Source: JAOUJD01 sp964353935 (GTDB lineage Bacteria > Pseudomonadota > Gammaproteobacteria > Burkholderiales > Burkholderiaceae_F). Taken from it: 8,471 nucleotides of DNA. The notes under the pieces were generated by a model, which made no database searches, was not told the DNA's origin, and saw only the letters and a list, made by a program, of their open reading frames with translations. Both the position numbers and the translations under genes were made by a program. The stretch covers positions 1-8,471 of the forward strand of contig CAYGXL010000117.1 in assembly GCA_964353935.1 (NCBI GenBank), read 5' to 3'. Below, one piece after another: positions 5,510-8,471 of the stretch (the first letter of the stretch is position 1; every line of letters starts with the position of its first letter).

Positions 5510-6090
5510 CGCACCGCACCTTCCTGCGCTGCGATGCGCCGCCAGGCCCACGCCGTGCCGGCCGCGCCGAGCGCGAGCAGCACCCACACCAGCGGCCAGC
5601 GCAGCAGCGCGACCGCCCCGAACGAAGCCGTCGCGAGCGCCACCGCAGCGAAGCCGCCGAGCAGCGTGCCGCGCAGCGACGCCGCGAGCCGAAGCGCCGT
5701 GCCGATGATGAGGCCGGCCGCGACCGCCGCCATCCCGCGCAGCGCGCCGGCCACCGCGGCCACGTGCGCGAACTCGACGTAGGTCGCGGTCAGCGCGAGC
5801 ACGATCACGAGCGGCAGCGTCATCATGCCGGCCATCGCCGCGAACGCGCCGCGCCACCCGAAGTAGCCGTCGCCGATGATCAGCGCGATATTGACGACGT
5901 TCGGACCCGGCAGCACCTGGCCGATCGAGAGGATCTCGACGAACTGCGCGTGCGTCAGCCACCGCTTGCGCTCGCACAGTTCCCGCTGCGTTACCGCCAG
6001 CACCCCGCCGAAGCCCTGCAGCGCAAGCAGCGTGAACGTGACGAAGAGATCCAGTGGCGAGGAAGGGCGGGCGACGGGCTCCGGCGGCAT
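5506..6090 (-). CDS. Chromate transporter (CHR) family, N-terminal-type half protein
   Basis: A 194-residue inner-membrane protein matching the first half of ChrA. Key motifs are LQGFGGVLAV (24-33), the loop ELCERKRWLTHAQFVEIL (38-54) and GQVLPGPNVVNIALIIG (57-73), with PGPN at 61-64, the same position as in the partner half. Hydrophobic helices follow to about residue 180. Like other short CHR proteins it should need its partner, encoded immediately downstream with an ATGA overlap, to make a transporter. The ATG at 6090 places the first helix at about residue 14; an in-frame ATG at 6123 would add 11 basic residues and has no better ribosome site. rsgA ends 56 bases upstream on the same strand, so the three genes may be one transcript; a 6-bp stem (6114-6119 with 6126-6131) lies in that gap. 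Confidence 0.9.
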   Translation of the reverse strand: MPPEPVARPSSPLDLFVTFTLLALQGFGGVLAVTQRELCERKRWLTHAQFVEILSIGQVLPGPNVVNIALIIGDGYFGWRGAFAAMAGMMTLPLVIVLALTATYVEFAHVAAVAGALRGMAAVAAGLIIGTALRLAASLRGTLLGGFAAVALATASFGAVALLRWPLVWVLLALGAAGTAWAWRRIAAQEGAVR

Positions 6091-6146
6091 GCGGCGATCA
6101 TATCTGCGGCCTTGGCGCGGCATGTCGCGCCGGCGCCGCCGCCCCG

Positions 6147-7193
6147 TCAGCCGCGCTTCAACTTCATCCGCGCGGCCGCGGCCTTGCCCCGCGCCTTCCA
6201 GATCGACACGATCTCGCGCTTCTGCAGCGGCGTCAGCGACTCGCGCCGGATGTCGCGCAGCAGCTTCTGGTAGTTCGCCAGCCGGTCGGGCGCCACACCG
6301 GCGCGCACCGCGCAGTCCGGCTCATCGGCGTGCGTGCAATCGCGGAAGCGGCATTGCGACGCCAGCGACTGGATGTCCTCGAAGCTCGCCGCGAGCCCCG
6401 CTTCGTCGATGTCCGGCGCGAGACCGCGCAGCCCCGGCGTGTCGATGACGCAGGCCCCACCGGGCAGCCGGTGCAGCGAGCGCACGGTGGTGGTGTGGCG
6501 GCCGCGACTGTCGTCCGCGCGCACCGCTCCGGTGTCCTGCACGGCGCGGCCGATCAGCGCGTTGGTCAGCGTCGACTTGCCCGCGCCCGACGAGCCGAGC
6601 AGCACCAGCGTCTGTCCGGCGCCGAGGTACGGCGCGAGCGTCGCCGCGGACGACGGATCGAGCGCGGTCACCGCGTGCACGTCGACGTGCGTGCCGATCC
6701 GGCGCGAGACTTCGTCGCGTCGCGCCTCGGCGTCGCTGGCGAGGTCCGCCTTGGTCAGCACGACCACGGGCCACAGGCCCGCCGGCGTGACCATCGCGAG
6801 GTAGCGCTCGAGGCGGCGCAGGTTGAAGTCGCCGTCGAGTCCCATCACCAGCAGCGCCGTGTCGACGTTGCTGACGAGAGACTGCGCGTGGCCCTCACTG
6901 TTGCGGCGAGCCAGTTGGCTGATCGGTGGCATGCGGTCGCACACCCATAGCGTGCCGTGAGCATCGCGCTCGGCCGCCACCCAGTCGCCGACCGCGAGTG
7001 GCGGCAGTTCGCGCCGCACGGCGGGCAGCAGTCGCGCCGGATGCTCGCCTGCGCCGTCGGCCACGATGACGCTGTCCCGATGGACCTCGGCGACGCGCAT
7101 CGGATCACCGCGCGCGTCGAGTGCCGCCAGCGCCTGCATCACCGGCGGGGTCAGACCGATCGGCCGCAGCCGATCCCATTGCTCGAATTGCAT
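6147..7193 (-). CDS. rsgA: Ribosome small-subunit-dependent GTPase RsgA
   Basis: A 348-residue circularly permuted GTPase (YjeQ/YloQ family), full length. RsgA binds the nearly mature 30S subunit, tests its decoding centre and, on GTP hydrolysis, releases assembly factors. An N-terminal OB-fold covers about residues 35-90. The GTPase motifs come in the permuted order G4-G5-G1-G2-G3: LTKAD (146-150), then the P-loop GSSGAGKST (200-208), GRHTTT (231-236) and DTPG (251-254). The C-terminal zinc finger has Cys281, Cys286, His288 and Cys294 in the family spacing (CRFRDCTHADEPDC). The C-terminal end is basic (KARGKAAAARMKLKRG), suited to rRNA binding. All catalytic parts are intact. The ATG at 7193 is preceded by AAGGA about ten bases upstream. 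It is divergent from the yitT-family gene and upstream of the CHR pair. Confidence 0.96.
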   Translation of the reverse strand: MQFEQWDRLRPIGLTPPVMQALAALDARGDPMRVAEVHRDSVIVADGAGEHPARLLPAVRRELPPLAVGDWVAAERDAHGTLWVCDRMPPISQLARRNSEGHAQSLVSNVDTALLVMGLDGDFNLRRLERYLAMVTPAGLWPVVVLTKADLASDAEARRDEVSRRIGTHVDVHAVTALDPSSAATLAPYLGAGQTLVLLGSSGAGKSTLTNALIGRAVQDTGAVRADDSRGRHTTTVRSLHRLPGGACVIDTPGLRGLAPDIDEAGLAASFEDIQSLASQCRFRDCTHADEPDCAVRAGVAPDRLANYQKLLRDIRRESLTPLQKREIVSIWKARGKAAAARMKLKRG

Positions 7194-7213
7194 TTCGTGT
7201 CATTCCTTCGTCT

Positions 7214-7229
7214 GCACGCGAGCGCGTGC
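7214..7229. promoter_or_regulatory. Inverted repeat in the rsgA leader
   Basis: GCACGCG-AG-CGCGTGC is a perfect 7-bp inverted repeat with a 2-bp centre, 20 bp upstream of the rsgA start codon and just before its ribosome-binding site. It may be an operator or a leader hairpin; no known regulator site is recognised. Confidence 0.35.
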
Positions 7230-7399
7230 GCAAGCGATCGCGCGCAGGGGCGCGCGGCCCATTTCATGCGTGTGGGGATCGCCGGCCGCGGAACGCGGCG
7301 GATTCGGAACGAACCGAGTCAGCGCGAGGGCGGCCGACTAGCGGACAAGATCAGTCTTTGACATGGCGCCTCCGGGATCAGGTGGCGCTCGAGCGAGCG

Positions 7400-7421
7400 G
7401 TACGGAAGCTTCGCTCCGTGC
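7400..7421. other. Stem-loop in the rsgA/yitT-family intergenic region
   Basis: GTACGGAAGC (7400-7409) pairs with GCTCCGTGC (7413-7421) around a TTC loop, with one bulged A and a G-T pair. It is about 100 bp upstream of the YitT-family gene. There is no T tract after it, so it is not a simple terminator; it could belong to a leader or a small RNA, or be chance. Confidence 0.25.
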
Positions 7422-7521
7422 GCGGCCGGCGTCAACCGTTTAGAGGCAGTCGTCGCCGAGGGCCTGTTAACGCTTCGATCTCACATGCGCCAGGCCTTGG
7501 CCCGCCCTAGACTGCGGGGCG

Positions 7522-8136
7522 ATGCTTGATCCAACCCCAGGCGCGACGCAGCACACCGTCTTCGAGGACGCCCAGGCGCTCGTCACCGGGACGCTCTTCG
7601 TCGCGCTCGGCGTCAGCATGTACGCCCACGCGGGCCTGCTGACCGGGGGCACCGCCGGGCTGGCCTTCCTCGCGCACTACGCGACGGGCTGGCGGTTCGG
7701 CTTCGTGTTCTTCGCGATCAACCTGCCGTTCGTGTGGTTCGCCCTGCGCACGATGGGCCTGGGCTTCACGGTGAAGACGTTCGCCGCCGTCGCGCTGCTG
7801 TCGGTCTTCGTCGAGTTGCTGCCGTCCGTGGTGCGCTTCGACTGGCTGCAGCCGGCCTACGCCGCGGTGATGGGCGGCCTGGTGATCGGCGCGGGCCTGC
7901 TGATGCTGTTCCGCCACCGCGCGAGCCTGGGCGGACTGAACGTGCTCGTGCTCTGGCTGCAGGAACGCCACGGCTGGCGCGCGGGCAAGGTGCAGATGGC
8001 GGTCGACTGCGCGATCGTCGCGGCGGCGTTCGCGATCGTCGATCCCGGACGCGTGCTGCTGTCGGTGCTCGGTGCGGTGGCGCTCAACCTCGTCGTCGCC
8101 GTGAACCACAAGCCGGGCCGCTACCTCGGCGTCTGA
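7522..8136 (+). CDS. YitT-family (DUF161) membrane protein
   Basis: A 204-residue inner-membrane protein of the YitT family, whose function is not established. Hydrophobic helices lie at about residues 18-36, 60-76, 85-101, 112-130, 158-174 and 177-194. The family's glycine-rich signature TGGTAG is at 41-46 (within GLLTGGTAGLAFL), and its second-half counterpart SLGGLNVL at 135-142, as expected for an internally duplicated fold. It lacks the C-terminal soluble DUF2179 domain found in longer members, so it is the short form. The ATG at 7522 follows a short G run and begins a 17-residue soluble N-terminus. arfB follows after 31 bases on the same strand and is probably co-transcribed; I see no functional link between them. 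Confidence 0.88.
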   Translation: MLDPTPGATQHTVFEDAQALVTGTLFVALGVSMYAHAGLLTGGTAGLAFLAHYATGWRFGFVFFAINLPFVWFALRTMGLGFTVKTFAAVALLSVFVELLPSVVRFDWLQPAYAAVMGGLVIGAGLLMLFRHRASLGGLNVLVLWLQERHGWRAGKVQMAVDCAIVAAAFAIVDPGRVLLSVLGAVALNLVVAVNHKPGRYLGV

Positions 8137-8167
8137 CTCGGGGCGCACCGGCGGCTAAGCTTCTGCC

Positions 8168-8471
8168 ATGCCGTCCATCCCTTTCACGCTCGCCGAAGGC
8201 GAACTCGAGTGGCAGGCCATCCGCGCGCAGGGCGCGGGCGGCCAGAACGTCAACAAGGTGTCCAATGCGGTGCACCTGCGTTTCGACGTGCGCGCCTCGT
8301 CGCTTCCCGACGCGCTGAAGGACAAGCTGCTCGCGAAGCGCGACCAGCGCATCACGGACGAGGGCGTGATCGTCATCAAGGCGCAGACGTCGCGCAGCCT
8401 CGAGAAGAACCGCGCGGAGGCGCTGCTGCGCCTGCGCGCCCTGCTGGACGCGGCCGCGCACATCCCGATCA
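8168..8471 (+). CDS. arfB: Alternative ribosome-rescue factor ArfB (3' end cut by window)
   Basis: The first 101 residues of ArfB (YaeJ), a codon-independent peptidyl-tRNA hydrolase that frees ribosomes stalled on broken mRNA. The catalytic loop AQGAGGQNVNKVSNAVHLRF spans residues 20-39, with the GGQ tripeptide at 24-26. The following RASSLPDALKDKLL and GVIVIKAQTSRSLEKNR (66-82) match the family closely. The domain lacks the stop-codon-recognition parts of RF1/RF2, and the start is only about 20 residues before GGQ, which separates it from release factors. The basic C-terminal tail that enters the mRNA channel lies beyond the window, so its integrity cannot be checked. The ATG at 8168 has no strong ribosome site; coupling to the YitT-family gene 31 bases upstream may help. 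Confidence 0.93.
   Translation, partial: MPSIPFTLAEGELEWQAIRAQGAGGQNVNKVSNAVHLRFDVRASSLPDALKDKLLAKRDQRITDEGVIVIKAQTSRSLEKNRAEALLRLRALLDAAAHIPI

Larger units (their letters stand above)
7194..7521. other. Gene-free divergent intergenic region, rsgA / YitT-family gene
   Basis: No convincing coding sequence or tRNA is seen in these 328 bp, although they are long for this otherwise tight window. Visible items are a 16-bp dyad close to rsgA (7214-7229), a consensus -35 hexamer TTGACA at 7358-7363 on the + strand with no fitting -10 at 16-18 bp, a stem-loop at 7400-7421, and TAGACT at 7508-7513 as a weak possible -10 just before the YitT-family start. Open frames crossing it have arginine-rich, low-complexity translations typical of shadow frames. 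A small RNA is possible but not shown. Confidence 0.5.

Noticed and set aside
7234..7241. GCGATCGC octamer
   Set aside because: It resembles the HIP1 repeat of cyanobacteria, but a single copy in GC-rich DNA is expected by chance and the genes are not cyanobacterial.
7200..7361. Possible small + strand gene or tRNA in the rsgA/yitT-family gap
   Set aside because: The frames give Arg-rich, featureless translations and continue from the rsgA shadow; no cloverleaf with a TTC-type T loop and acceptor pairing could be built.
7358..7386. TTGACA as a complete sigma70 promoter for the YitT-family gene
   Set aside because: The hexamers at 16-18 bp spacing are GC-rich (GGTGGC and neighbours), so only the -35 half is present; reported only as an oddity.

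Overview
The window comes from a GC-rich proteobacterial chromosome. Codon use, protein styles (short HPF-like factor, two-gene chromate transporter, FKBP of about 114 residues, NTE-type patatin) and the mix of genes fit a betaproteobacterium of the Burkholderiales best, but no rRNA or other phylogenetic marker is present, so this is an inference. It looks like ordinary chromosomal housekeeping and accessory DNA. I see no transposase, phage gene, CRISPR array, tRNA or rRNA.

Left part (1-2852, + strand): the C-terminal end of a patatin-like phospholipase, 13 bases later a complete Kup-family potassium transporter, and 65 bases further an ArsN2-type GNAT acetyltransferase. They may be one transcript. 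A perfect 18-bp palindrome sits just ahead of the acetyltransferase.

Middle (2853-4543): a convergent hairpin, then on the - strand an OmpA-domain lipoprotein with a glycine-zipper segment, and upstream of it a 67-residue exported small protein of unknown function that ends in a clear intrinsic terminator. Divergent from these is an FKBP-type peptidyl-prolyl isomerase, with a recognisable sigma70-like promoter and a tandem 20-bp repeat directly upstream.

Right-centre (4571-7193, all - strand): a short HPF/RaiA-family ribosome hibernation factor, a split chromate transporter (two CHR half-proteins overlapping by ATGA), and the ribosome-assembly GTPase RsgA, which lies upstream of the chromate pair and may be co-transcribed with it.

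Right end (7194-8471): a 328-bp divergent intergenic region without a gene, then a YitT-family membrane protein and the start of the ribosome-rescue hydrolase ArfB, cut by the window end.

Three genes (HPF-like, rsgA, arfB) act on the ribosome in assembly, hibernation or rescue; the envelope is represented by Kup, the OmpA lipoprotein, the small exported protein, the CHR pair and YitT. No clearly new multi-gene system is visible. The items most worth a second look are the small exported protein with its own terminator, the tandem repeat before the FKBP promoter, the palindrome before arsN2, and the empty rsgA/yitT intergenic region.
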